From Gemmatimonadota bacterium (GTDB lineage Bacteria; Gemmatimonadota; Gemmatimonadetes; Gemmatimonadales; Gemmatimonadaceae), in the NCBI GenBank assembly GCA_016719105.1, contig JADKAQ010000016.1:124001-188000 (forward strand): a stretch of 64,000 bases of DNA. Reading direction: 5' to 3'. Positions within the stretch are counted from its first letter, which is position 1. Every line of letters starts with the position of its first letter. The position numbers and the translations under genes were made by a program. The notes under the pieces were generated by a model. That model was not told where the DNA came from, did no database searches, and saw only the letters and a list, made by a program, of their open reading frames with translations. This document shows, piece after piece, positions 53,329 to 61,902 of the stretch.

Positions 53329-54003
53329 GTGTCACGCGGCGCGCTGGTGGTGCTGGAGGGGGCTGAGGGGGTCGGCAAGACGACGCAGCTTCGCCGGCTC
53401 GCCGCGCGCTTGCAGCTGTCGGGAGTCGGGCACTGCACGGTGCGCGAGCCTGGCGGGACGCCGGTGGGGGACGAGATTCGTCGCGTCCTGCTCGACCCGG
53501 GCATGCACATCGTGCCGCGCGCAGAGGCGCTCCTGTTCATGGCCTCTCGCGCGCAGCTCGTCGACCAGGTGGTGCAGCCGGCCATCGCCCGGGGGGAGGT
53601 CGTGCTGCTCGACCGCTTCTTCCTGTCGACCTACGCCTACCAGATCGCCGGCCGTGGCCTCGAGGCCGCCGGCGTCAGCGCGGCCAACGCCTTCGCCACC
53701 GGGACGCTCGTCCCCGACCTCACGATCCTCCTCGACCTCCCGGACGGCGAGGGGTTCACGCGCATCTCCGTGCGCGGGGCGCACGACCGCATCGAGCGGT
53801 CGGGCGACGACTTCCATGCGCGGGTGGCGCGCGCCTTCCGTGAGTTTGCAGGCGACGAGTGGCAAGGGCGACACCCGGAGTGCGGTCCAATCGTACGGAT
53901 CGATGCCCAGGGCTCGGAGGACGAGGTGAGTGAGCGCATCTGGCAGGCGCTCGCCACGCGTTTGCCTGAAACGTTTCGGGGCGCTCACGGGTCTCATCAC
54001 TAA
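53329..54003 (+). CDS. tmk: Thymidylate kinase
   Basis: 224 residues from a GTG at 53329. It makes dTDP from dTMP. The P-loop GAEGVGKT is at 11-18, the DR(F/Y) motif is LLDRFFLSTYAYQ, and the Arg of the LID comes in RGAHDRIERSGDDFH. The EPGGTPVGDEIR motif early on is diagnostic. It lies two bases after ylbF and three bases before the S41 protease gene. Confidence 0.95.
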   Translation: MSRGALVVLEGAEGVGKTTQLRRLAARLQLSGVGHCTVREPGGTPVGDEIRRVLLDPGMHIVPRAEALLFMASRAQLVDQVVQPAIARGEVVLLDRFFLSTYAYQIAGRGLEAAGVSAANAFATGTLVPDLTILLDLPDGEGFTRISVRGAHDRIERSGDDFHARVARAFREFAGDEWQGRHPECGPIVRIDAQGSEDEVSERIWQALATRLPETFRGAHGSHH

Positions 54004-54006
54004 CTC

Positions 54007-55584
54007 ATGTCGATGCGCTCGCGCCTGTTCGTCGTGATGGCCGTGTTGGGGAGCTCCCTGCTGTTTGGCGGGTGGCTCCTTCGCCGCGGCCTGAGCAGCT
54101 CGACGAGCGGCCCTGTGGATGGGGAGCGCCTCTTCGACCAGGTCGTGACGCACGTGCGCCGCTACTACGTCGACTCGGTCTCCACCCCCGACCTCTTCGA
54201 CAAGGCGCTGACCGGGATGATGGAGGAGCTGGGAGATCCCCACTCGCTCTACCTCAAGCCAGATCGCCTCAAGCGGCTCAACGAGGTGACGACCGGGAAC
54301 TACACCGGGCTTGGCGTACAGGTCGACATTCGCGACAACTGGCCGACCGTGCTCGCCCCGCTCCCTGGCGGGCCGGCTGAGCGCGCCGGGCTGCAGAGTG
54401 GCGACCGCATCGTCGAGCTGTCGGGGAAGTCGACCCGCGGACTCACCATCGACGAGATTCGCGGTGTCCTCCGTGGCCCCGTCGGGTCGTCGCTCGAGAT
54501 CGTGATTGAGCGCGCCGGGGCGCCGTCGCCCATCCCCGTGCGTCTCACCCGCGGCGAGATCCATCGTCGTGCGGTCCGGCGCAGCGCGCTGTTGGCCGAC
54601 GGGGTCGGCTACATCGACGTGAAGGTCTTTTCGGATTCGACCCAGCTCGAGGTATCGCGAGCGATCGACTCGCTGAGTCAGGCCGGGATGACCTCGCTCA
54701 TCCTGGACCTGCGCGGCAACCTGGGGGGGCTCCTTTCGCAGGGGGTCGGCGTCGCCGACCTCTTCCTCGACAAGGGAATGCAGATCGTGCGCATCAAGGG
54801 GCGCATCCCCGAGGCCAACGCCACCTTCTCGGACGAGACGCCGCAGCGCTGGCCGAAGCTCCCGCTGGTGGTGTTGGTCGACGATGGCAGCGCGAGTGCT
54901 TCGGAGATCGTGGCGGGCGCGCTGCAGGACCACGATCGCGCCGCGCTCGTCGGGCGCACGACGTTCGGGAAGGGGAGCGCGCAGTCGCTCTACCCGACGA
55001 CCTCCGGTGGGGCGCTCAAGCTCACCACGGCGCGGTGGTTCACCCCGTCGGGGCGTTCGATCGACCGGCGCTCGCGCGAGGAGGCGGAGCCGGCCAGCGA
55101 CGAGGACCGGCCGCGCTTCAAGACCGACGCCGGGCGCACGATCCTCGGCGGCGGCGGGATCACCCCGGACGTCGCGGCGGGCGACACCGCACAGTCGCCC
55201 GAGGAGCTGGCGCTGGCCGGCGCGTTAGGCAAGCGCGTCCCCGAGTTCCGCGATGCGCTCACCGCGCACGCGCTGCGCGTCAAGTCGTCCGCCCCTCCCG
55301 CCTCTCCCGACTTCGTCGTGACGCCGGCCATGCGCGACGGGCTCTGGCAGGAGATGCAGGGGCGAGGCTTCGACTTCGACCGGGCGATCTACGATGCGGC
55401 GGCGCCGATCGTCGTGCACCTCATCGCCCGCGAGGTGGCGCGCTATGTGTTCGGAGCGGCGGGTGAGGCGCGGCGCTCCATCGCCGACGACGAGGTGATC
55501 CAGGCCGCCGAGCGGTTGATCGCGGGTGCGAAATCGCAGGACGATGTGATCGCGCGCGCTGCCACAGCCAAGCCCAAAGACTGA
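54007..55584 (+). CDS. S41 C-terminal processing peptidase (CtpA/Prc family)
   Basis: 525 residues. A single N-terminal membrane anchor (LFVVMAVLGSSLLFGGWLL) places the enzyme in the periplasm. A PDZ domain (about 95-180, with YTGLGVQVDI) selects substrates. The protease domain has the catalytic serine in GSASASEIV (Ser297) and lysine in FGKGSAQ (Lys322), 25 residues apart as in other family members. It cuts exported proteins near the C-terminus. The tail (last ~100 residues) is helical. One TTA codon is in GTTAGGC (55224). Confidence 0.93.
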   Translation: MSMRSRLFVVMAVLGSSLLFGGWLLRRGLSSSTSGPVDGERLFDQVVTHVRRYYVDSVSTPDLFDKALTGMMEELGDPHSLYLKPDRLKRLNEVTTGNYTGLGVQVDIRDNWPTVLAPLPGGPAERAGLQSGDRIVELSGKSTRGLTIDEIRGVLRGPVGSSLEIVIERAGAPSPIPVRLTRGEIHRRAVRRSALLADGVGYIDVKVFSDSTQLEVSRAIDSLSQAGMTSLILDLRGNLGGLLSQGVGVADLFLDKGMQIVRIKGRIPEANATFSDETPQRWPKLPLVVLVDDGSASASEIVAGALQDHDRAALVGRTTFGKGSAQSLYPTTSGGALKLTTARWFTPSGRSIDRRSREEAEPASDEDRPRFKTDAGRTILGGGGITPDVAAGDTAQSPEELALAGALGKRVPEFRDALTAHALRVKSSAPPASPDFVVTPAMRDGLWQEMQGRGFDFDRAIYDAAAPIVVHLIAREVARYVFGAAGEARRSIADDEVIQAAERLIAGAKSQDDVIARAATAKPKD

Positions 55585-55636
55585 CGGCTTCGGCGACCAC
55601 GCAGGGAGGCGCGCGGCCCGACCCCCGACGCGTCGG

Positions 55637-56335
55637 CTACTGGATGTCGGACTGGTTCACCACGCGCACACCACGCGGCGTCTTGAAGCGGAACGCCTGC
55701 TCGCCAATGGCGGCGTTCGCCGTGAAGGCGGTGATCCTCACGAGCCGCACGATCCCGCTCAGTTCCTCGGCTTCGAACTGGCGCAGCGTCCCGTCGACGG
55801 TGTCGATCCAGACCTTGGCTCGCGTGAAGTTCCCCTCCTTGCCCTTGGGGACGAGGGTGACGGCGCGCGCGGCCCGGCCGCCGATCGTCGCGGCCCCGGC
55901 ATCGCTCACGGTGTAGCGGGTGCGCGGGTTGCTGAAGAAGGCGCCGATGAGGTCCATCGACCCCTCCACGTCGGAGGTGAGCGGGGCCCGAATCACCTGC
56001 CCGGGGGTCGAACTGGGGAGGTAGACCCAGACGAACTTCCCGTCGGAGATGATCATGTCCCCCTTGGGATCATCGAACCGAAAGGCGAAGCGGTCGGGAC
56101 GCGCCTGCTCGAACGCCCCACGCGACTGCAGCTTGGAGCCGGTGAGCGGATTGGTCACCACCTGCTCGAACGTCGCGCGGGCGGTGCGGACCTTCGCGTA
56201 CGCCTCCACCGCGCGGTCGATCGCCGCCGCCGCGGGATCCTGCGCCGAGAGCTGAGCCGTCGCGGCGAACTGGCTCGCCAGCAGCAGGGCCGCCAGCGCT
56301 GCCACGACGGCGCGTCTGGAAGTCGTTGGGATCAT
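55637..56335 (-). CDS. lolA: Outer-membrane lipoprotein carrier protein
   Basis: 232 residues from an ATG at 56335; an upstream in-frame ATG at 56365 has no support. A signal peptide (AVVAALAALLLASQFAATAQLSA) is followed by a LolA fold: YAKVRTARATFEQVV, SRGAFEQARPDRFAFRF, DGKFVWVYLPSS and a C-terminal FRFKTPRGVRVV. It carries lipoproteins across the periplasm to the outer membrane, which implies a Gram-negative envelope. It is the last gene of the minus-strand run that starts near 64000, 72 bases after aroF. Confidence 0.9.
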   Translation of the reverse strand: MIPTTSRRAVVAALAALLLASQFAATAQLSAQDPAAAAIDRAVEAYAKVRTARATFEQVVTNPLTGSKLQSRGAFEQARPDRFAFRFDDPKGDMIISDGKFVWVYLPSSTPGQVIRAPLTSDVEGSMDLIGAFFSNPRTRYTVSDAGAATIGGRAARAVTLVPKGKEGNFTRAKVWIDTVDGTLRQFEAEELSGIVRLVRITAFTANAAIGEQAFRFKTPRGVRVVNQSDIQ

Positions 56336-56407
56336 GGGTCGCCTGAAAGAGACGGGGCGGGGCACGACGCCCCGCCCACCTGCAACATGGTACCGGGGCG
56401 CCCCTCG

Positions 56408-57442
56408 CTACGTTCCCGGCGGCGGGGAGATCTCCCGGCCAATCGCCTGCGCGATGAGGCGGACCTCCTCCATCAGGCGAGCGAACTGTTCCGGATAGAG
56501 GCTCTGCGCACCATCGGACTTGGCGCGCTCCGGGTTGGGGTGCATCTCGACCAGGATCCCGTCGGCGCCGGCCGCGACGGCGGCGCGCGTCATCGGGATG
56601 ACCTTGTCGCGCAGCCCGGTGCCATGGCTCGGATCGGCGATGATCGGCAGGTGCGACATCTTCTGCACGATCGGGATCGCGTTGAGGTCGAACATGTTGC
56701 GCGCCGCGGTGTCGAACGACCGGAGCCCGCGCTCGCAGAGGATCACCTGCGTGTTCCCCTCGGCCAGGATGTACTCGGCACTGAGGAGCAGGTCGGTGAT
56801 GGTCGCCGCCATTCCGCGCTTGAGCAGGACCGGCTTGCCGATGCGCCCCGCCGCCTTGAGCAGCGAGTAGTTCTGCATGTTGCGCGCGCCGATCTGGATG
56901 CAGTCGGCGTACTCGGCGACCAGTTCGGCCCCGGCCTCGTCCATCGCCTCGGTGACGACGGGGAGCCCCGTCTCGGCGCGGGCGAGGGCGAGGAGTTCGA
57001 GTCCTCGCTTGCCGAGTCCCTGGAACGAGTACGGCGAGGAGCGCGGCTTGAAGGCGCCCCCGCGAAGGGCCGTGCCGCCAGCTGCACGCACGGCGCGCGC
57101 GGCGCTGAGGATCTGCTCCTCCGACTCCACGGAGCACGGGCCGGCGATGATCACGATCGCGTTGCCACCGAAGGCGACGCCTGGGGCGATGTGGACGATC
57201 GTGTTCTCGGGGCGCCACTCGCGAGAGACCTGCTTGTACGGGCGGCTGACGTGGATGACCTGCGCCACGCCGGCGAGGCCGACGACGTTCGTATCGTCGA
57301 CGCGACCGTCGTTGCCGACGACACCGATGGCGGTGCGCTGCTCACCGGGCATCGGGACGGCGGAGTATCCCATCTCGGCGATCACGCGGCAGACGGCGTC
57401 GATATCCGCCGGCGTCGCGGTGGTATGCATGACAACGAGCAT
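56408..57442 (-). CDS. aroF: 3-deoxy-7-phosphoheptulonate (DAHP) synthase, ferredoxin-like-domain type
   Basis: 344 residues from an ATG at 57442. First step of aromatic amino acid synthesis, joining PEP and erythrose 4-phosphate. An N-terminal ~70-residue regulatory domain (MLVVMHTTATPADIDAV...) like that of the Thermotoga enzyme probably senses Phe/Tyr. The barrel has IIAGPCSVES, FKPRSSPYSFQG (Ser for the usual Thr), LKRGM and DPSHGTG. The larger open frame to 57982 covers the MBL gene in another frame. Its ATG overlaps the stop of the upstream MBL gene (TAATG), so the two are coupled. Confidence 0.93.
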   Translation of the reverse strand: MLVVMHTTATPADIDAVCRVIAEMGYSAVPMPGEQRTAIGVVGNDGRVDDTNVVGLAGVAQVIHVSRPYKQVSREWRPENTIVHIAPGVAFGGNAIVIIAGPCSVESEEQILSAARAVRAAGGTALRGGAFKPRSSPYSFQGLGKRGLELLALARAETGLPVVTEAMDEAGAELVAEYADCIQIGARNMQNYSLLKAAGRIGKPVLLKRGMAATITDLLLSAEYILAEGNTQVILCERGLRSFDTAARNMFDLNAIPIVQKMSHLPIIADPSHGTGLRDKVIPMTRAAVAAGADGILVEMHPNPERAKSDGAQSLYPEQFARLMEEVRLIAQAIGREISPPPGT

Positions 57443-58206
57443 TACATCTCCTGGAGGTCGAGCACCCACCCGTCGTAGGCGCGAATGACGCGCCCGTCGA
57501 ACCCTTCGGCCACCTGGCCGTCGATGTCGACTGCCTCCACGGGAGGATAGAAGTGCGTGAGGGCGAGGAGTCGTGGGCTGGCCCTCCCCGCGATCTGGCC
57601 GCATTGACGCGGGGTCAGGTGCGATGGGATGGCCAGCGCGTCGGGGAGAGAGCACTCGAGGACGAGCGCGTCGCACTGCGACGCCCAATCGGCGAACGCC
57701 GGATCGAACCCGGTGTCGCCCGAGATGACCACCCGCCGCCCCTGCGCCGAGACGGAATATGCCACACTCTCGGCCGTGTGCGGTACCTTGGCGGCCTCGA
57801 TTTCCCCGTGCGCTGACAAGGCGAGACGCCCCCCGGGCTCCACCTCGCGAATCACGATCGGGAGGGCGTCCCGGAGCCCCGCGCCAAAGGCCAGCGCCAG
57901 CCGATCGAGCAGCGCCGCGGTGCCGACGGGGCCAATGATCTCGATGGGCGCCTGACGCGGCGGCAGCATCCCGTAGCGCCACGCGTACAGCAGGTTGGCG
58001 ACGTCGTTGGTGTGGTCGGCGTGAAAGTGCGTGAGGGCGAGGTGGGTGATGGTTGCCCAGTCGATCCCGAGTTGCGCCATGCGGTACACGGCGCCGCTCC
58101 CGCAGTCCACGAGGAGGCGGACGTCGCCGGACTCCACCAGCGTCGCCGATTGCACGCGCGCGGGGCTGGGAGCGGCGGTTCCGGTGCCCACCGTGCAGAG
58201 GCGCAT
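57442..58206 (-). CDS. MBL-fold hydrolase (RNase Z/arylsulfatase-like)
   Basis: 254 residues from an ATG at 58206. The zinc motif is THFHADHTNDVANLLYA, and further ligands are in ISGDTGFDP and LTHFYP. It resembles RNase Z-type and cyclic-nucleotide-degrading MBL proteins, but the flexible arm of tRNase Z is absent, so tRNA 3'-end processing is not certain. The leader is a tract of seven CYCGTCTT units ending 12 bases before the ATG. It is coupled to aroF by a TAATG overlap. Confidence 0.87.
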   Translation of the reverse strand: MRLCTVGTGTAAPSPARVQSATLVESGDVRLLVDCGSGAVYRMAQLGIDWATITHLALTHFHADHTNDVANLLYAWRYGMLPPRQAPIEIIGPVGTAALLDRLALAFGAGLRDALPIVIREVEPGGRLALSAHGEIEAAKVPHTAESVAYSVSAQGRRVVISGDTGFDPAFADWASQCDALVLECSLPDALAIPSHLTPRQCGQIAGRASPRLLALTHFYPPVEAVDIDGQVAEGFDGRVIRAYDGWVLDLQEM

Positions 58207-58218
58207 GGGCGGTGCTAC

Positions 58219-58274
58219 AAGACGGGAAGACGGGAAGACGAGAAGACGGGAAGACGAGAAGACGAGAAGACGGG
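58219..58274 (-). repeat. CYCGTCTT tandem repeat, seven units
   Basis: Seven perfect-length 8-base units. On the plus strand they read AAGACGGG or AAGACGAG; on the coding strand of the next gene CCCGTCTT or CTCGTCTT. The tract lies between smc and the MBL gene and ends 12 bases before the MBL start. The same unit occurs at 32525-32556 before another gene. Confidence 0.88.
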
Positions 58275-58344
58275 TGAGCCCCGGACGCGCTTGGCGCGCC
58301 CGGGGCTCGAGTCCACCGACTTCGTTCGACGGCCCGGAAACACG

Positions 58345-61300
58345 TTAGGCGGGGGCCGTGGCGACTTCGCCCTCACGGGCCTCGCCGTCGCCGGCGGAGG
58401 TCGAGGCGGCCTCCTCGGCCGTCCCGTCGTCGACGATGTTGCCGCGCATGCGCACGCTCACCAACGACGAGACGCCAGGCTCCTGCATCGTCACGCCGTA
58501 CACTGCGTCGGCCGCCTCGGTCGTGGTGCGCGGGTTGTGGGTGATGACGATGAACTGCGTCTTCCCCTTGAACTGGTTCAGCATCCGCACGTAGCGCCCG
58601 ATGTTGGCATCGTCGAGCGGGGCGTCCACTTCGTCCAGGAGGCAGAAGGGGGACGGCTTCGTGAGGAAGATGCCGAAGAGCAGCGACAGCGCGACCAGCG
58701 CGCGCTCGCCGCTCGACAGCAGGTGGATGCGCTGCGTGCGCTTGCCGCGCGGACTCGCATGCACCTCGATGTCGCAATCCAGCGGCAGCTCCGGGTTCTC
58801 CAGGCGCAGGTCGCACTCCCCGCCGCCGAACAGCGTCATGAAGATCTGGCGGAAGTTCTCGCGCACCTGCGTGAAGGTCGCCAGGAAGAGTTCGCGCGCC
58901 GTCGTGTCGATCTCGCGAATGGCCAGCTGCAACTTGTTCTTCGCCTCGGAGAGGTCGTTGCGCTGCGTGGTGAGGAAGTCGAGGCGCTTCACCTCCTCCT
59001 CGTGCTCCTCCACCGCCAGCGGGTTGACCGGGCCGAGCTTTTCCAGCTCACTGCGCAGCTGCTCGGCTTCGGCGCGCAGGAGCTCGTCCTCCACGTCGAC
59101 GGCCTCGAAGCTCGTCATCAGGTCCTCGAGCGGTCGACGCCACTCGGTCTCCAGGCGCTCGCGGATCGCCGTGCGGCGGCCGGAGAGTTCGGTGAAGCGC
59201 AGCTCGGCGTGGTGCAGCGCCGACTCGTGGTCGTGCGCCTCGCGGCGCGCGGCATCGAGCGCATGATCCGCCGCCTGCAACGCGGTGTCGGCGTCGCGCA
59301 CCTGCTGCTCGGCGTCCGCCAGTCGCGCCTCGGCGTCGGTGAGCGTGGCGACGCGCGCGTCGAGGTCCATCTGCCAGACCGCCATCTGCTCGGCGAGCGA
59401 ACGATCCGAGTCGGCGAGCGTCGACAGTTCGCTGTGCAGCGACTGCAGGCGCTGGGCGGCGTTCTCGTGCTCCTGGTCGAGGCGGTGGAGGCGATCGGTC
59501 GCCACCTGCAACCGTGCCTGCGACTGTGCCAGGGCGACCTGTCCGTTGGCGCGCTGCTCGCGCGCCGCTTCGAGCGAACGCTCCGCCTCCGCCGCCTGGG
59601 CGCGCAGCGCCTCGGCGTCGGTGCCGTGCGTCCCCAACGATTCGTGCAGCTCGGCTGCGCGCACCTCGAGCGAGGACAGGCGCGTCCCCAGCTCCTCCTG
59701 GCGTTCCGCGAGCCGGCGCGCGAGCCCTTCGGCATTCTCCATCTCGCGCACGCCACGCAGGCGCCGGCGCTCGAGCTCCGCGCGCAGGTCGTTGGCGCGG
59801 CGATCCTCGGCGTTGGCGAGGTTGGCTGCCTCGGTGGCCATCGCCACTGCGGCATCCGCCTCGGCCAGCGCACGGCGCGCTTCCTCGGCGGCCGCTGCGG
59901 CGAGTTTGCGTCCCTCGGCCGCCGCCTGCAACTCGGAGCGCAGCCCCGACAGCTCGGCGCGACGACGCAGTGGGCCGGGGCCCGCCGTCGTCCCCGGGAG
60001 CCACACGGCCCCGCGCGCATCGACGAAGCCGCTCCCTTCGTCGAGCGCGTGCACGCGCTCGAGCAGGCTGCGGACCCAGCCGGCCGCCGGCTCGGCGACT
60101 TCGACCTGCGGGAGAAGGTCGCCCGCGTCGGACGCCGCCGCAGCGGGCATCGCATCGAGCGGGAGGAGCAGGAGCGGGCCGGGGTTGGCACCGGCGTGCC
60201 ACGTACGCACCGCGGCGGCCGCTGCCTGGTCACGCACGACGATCGCGTGGACCGTCATCCCGAGGAAACGTTCGACCAACAGCGCCGATGCCGACGACGT
60301 CGTGAGGAAGTCGGAGATGGGGCCAAGCACCGCACCCTCGCCGAACCGCTCCTTCTCGCGCAGCAGGCGTGCCGCGGCGGGGGCGAGCCCCACGCGCTCT
60401 CGCTCCAGCCCTTCGAGTGCGTTGACCTTTCCTTCGAGCGCGGTGTTGGCGTCTTCCGCGCGCCCCAGTTCGGCCCGGGCGGCGGCATCGCGCTCACGCG
60501 CGGCCCGCGCGGTCGCACGCGCTTCCTCCAGCGCCGTCACGGCGCCGGCAACGCTCACGCGCGCCAACTCGATCGCCTCTTCGGCCCCTTCGATCTCGCG
60601 GGCGAGCACGGCGGCGGCGTCGGCGAGCTGTTGACGCTCGAGTTCGAGCGCACTGGTCCGCTGCTCGAGTTCCGCGGTCTCGCGCTGGGCGCTCTCGCGA
60701 TCGAGGTCGATGCGGCGCTGCTGCTCGCGCAGTTCACGCGCAATGCGCTCGGCGGCATCGACCGCCGCACGAGCGGCCGTGACCGCCTGACGAGCGGCGT
60801 CCTCTTCCCGCGCGTGAATCGACAGCTCTTCCTGCGCGGTTGCGAGTTCGCCTTCGAGCGTCGCCCGATCCTCGCTGGCGCGCACACGATCGGCGTTGAG
60901 GCGCTCGCCAAAGGCTTCGCCCTCACGGCGCTCCTCTTCGGCGCGCTGACGCCGCTCCAGCGCGTTGCGCTGTCGCTCCTCGGCGACCGCGATCTCCGAC
61001 CGCAACGATTGCACGCTCTGTTGCTGCACCAGCGCCAGGCGCGCCAGTTCACCGCGGCTGGCTTCGGCCGAGGCGCGCCCTTCGTGCGCGGCGTTGCGCC
61101 CCAGTTCTGCCTCGCGCACGCGCGTGAGGTCGCCCGGTCCCTGCTCGCGCAGCGTGACCAGCTTCTGCTCCAGCTCCTGGAGTTCGATGTGCCAGGCCGC
61201 CATCTCGCGCGATGCGAGCGTCAGCTCCACCGAGAATCGACGCGCCGTGAGTTCGACGTTCCGCTCAGCGCGCTTGCGCTGGCGGGCGAGTGAGCGCACC

Positions 61301-61902
61301 TGGCTCTGGACCTCGCCGATGAGGTCATCGAGGCGCGACAGGTCGACCGTCGTCTCCTCGAGCCGGCGTTCGGTGCTGCGCCGCCGGTCGCGATAGAGCC
61401 CGACCCCCGCCGCTTCCTCGAACAGCTCGCGACGGTCGTCGGGGCGATCGGAGAGCAGGGCATCGATCATCTTCGACTCGATGACGATCCCCGAGTCGGC
61501 GCCGAGCCCCGTGCCCCGCAGCAGGTCATGAATGTCGCGCAGGCGGCACGGTGCCCCGTTGAGCAGGTAATCACTCTCCCCGGAACGCGACAGGCGCCGG
61601 GTGATGACCACCTCCTTGAAGGCGATCGGCAGCCCCCCGTCCTCGTTCTCGAAGACCAGGGACACCTCGGCCAGGTTCACGGCGCGGCGCGCCGACGAGC
61701 CCTGGAAGATGACCTCTTCCATCTTCGAACCGCGCAGGATGCGCGCGCGCTGTTCGCCGAGCACCCATCGCACGGCGTCGGAGACGTTCGACTTGCCGCA
61801 GCCGTTGGGGCCGACGATCGCCGTGACGCCCGAATCGAACGTCATCGTCGTCGAATCGGCGAACGACTTGAAGCCCTGCATCTGGAGCTTGGAGAGACGC
61901 AC
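58345..61902 (-). CDS. smc: Chromosome segregation protein SMC
   Basis: 1185 residues from a GTG at 61902. DNA-compacting ATPase. Walker A GPNGCGKS at 31-38, a long coiled coil, a hinge near residues 510-670 (region around LGPISDFLTTS and RGAVWLPGT), a second coiled coil, and the C-terminal head with Walker B CLLDEVDAPLDDANI. The ABC signature reads LSSGE (1062-1066) where SMC proteins usually have LSGGE; Ser1064 replaces the first Gly. Everything else looks intact. The GTG directly follows the stop of the SPOR protein gene. scpA and scpB are not in the window. The stop TAA overlaps GTTAGGC. Confidence 0.95.
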   Translation of the reverse strand: MRLSKLQMQGFKSFADSTTMTFDSGVTAIVGPNGCGKSNVSDAVRWVLGEQRARILRGSKMEEVIFQGSSARRAVNLAEVSLVFENEDGGLPIAFKEVVITRRLSRSGESDYLLNGAPCRLRDIHDLLRGTGLGADSGIVIESKMIDALLSDRPDDRRELFEEAAGVGLYRDRRRSTERRLEETTVDLSRLDDLIGEVQSQVRSLARQRKRAERNVELTARRFSVELTLASREMAAWHIELQELEQKLVTLREQGPGDLTRVREAELGRNAAHEGRASAEASRGELARLALVQQQSVQSLRSEIAVAEERQRNALERRQRAEEERREGEAFGERLNADRVRASEDRATLEGELATAQEELSIHAREEDAARQAVTAARAAVDAAERIARELREQQRRIDLDRESAQRETAELEQRTSALELERQQLADAAAVLAREIEGAEEAIELARVSVAGAVTALEEARATARAARERDAAARAELGRAEDANTALEGKVNALEGLERERVGLAPAAARLLREKERFGEGAVLGPISDFLTTSSASALLVERFLGMTVHAIVVRDQAAAAAVRTWHAGANPGPLLLLPLDAMPAAAASDAGDLLPQVEVAEPAAGWVRSLLERVHALDEGSGFVDARGAVWLPGTTAGPGPLRRRAELSGLRSELQAAAEGRKLAAAAAEEARRALAEADAAVAMATEAANLANAEDRRANDLRAELERRRLRGVREMENAEGLARRLAERQEELGTRLSSLEVRAAELHESLGTHGTDAEALRAQAAEAERSLEAAREQRANGQVALAQSQARLQVATDRLHRLDQEHENAAQRLQSLHSELSTLADSDRSLAEQMAVWQMDLDARVATLTDAEARLADAEQQVRDADTALQAADHALDAARREAHDHESALHHAELRFTELSGRRTAIRERLETEWRRPLEDLMTSFEAVDVEDELLRAEAEQLRSELEKLGPVNPLAVEEHEEEVKRLDFLTTQRNDLSEAKNKLQLAIREIDTTARELFLATFTQVRENFRQIFMTLFGGGECDLRLENPELPLDCDIEVHASPRGKRTQRIHLLSSGERALVALSLLFGIFLTKPSPFCLLDEVDAPLDDANIGRYVRMLNQFKGKTQFIVITHNPRTTTEAADAVYGVTMQEPGVSSLVSVRMRGNIVDDGTAEEAASTSAGDGEAREGEVATAPA

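Noticed and set aside
58219..58274. Possible CRISPR-like array
   Set aside because: Units are 8 bases with no spacers; it is a simple tandem repeat.
58012..61293. 1093-residue plus-strand frame opposite smc
   Set aside because: Antisense of the SMC coiled coil; no domain, and SMC is complete on the other strand.
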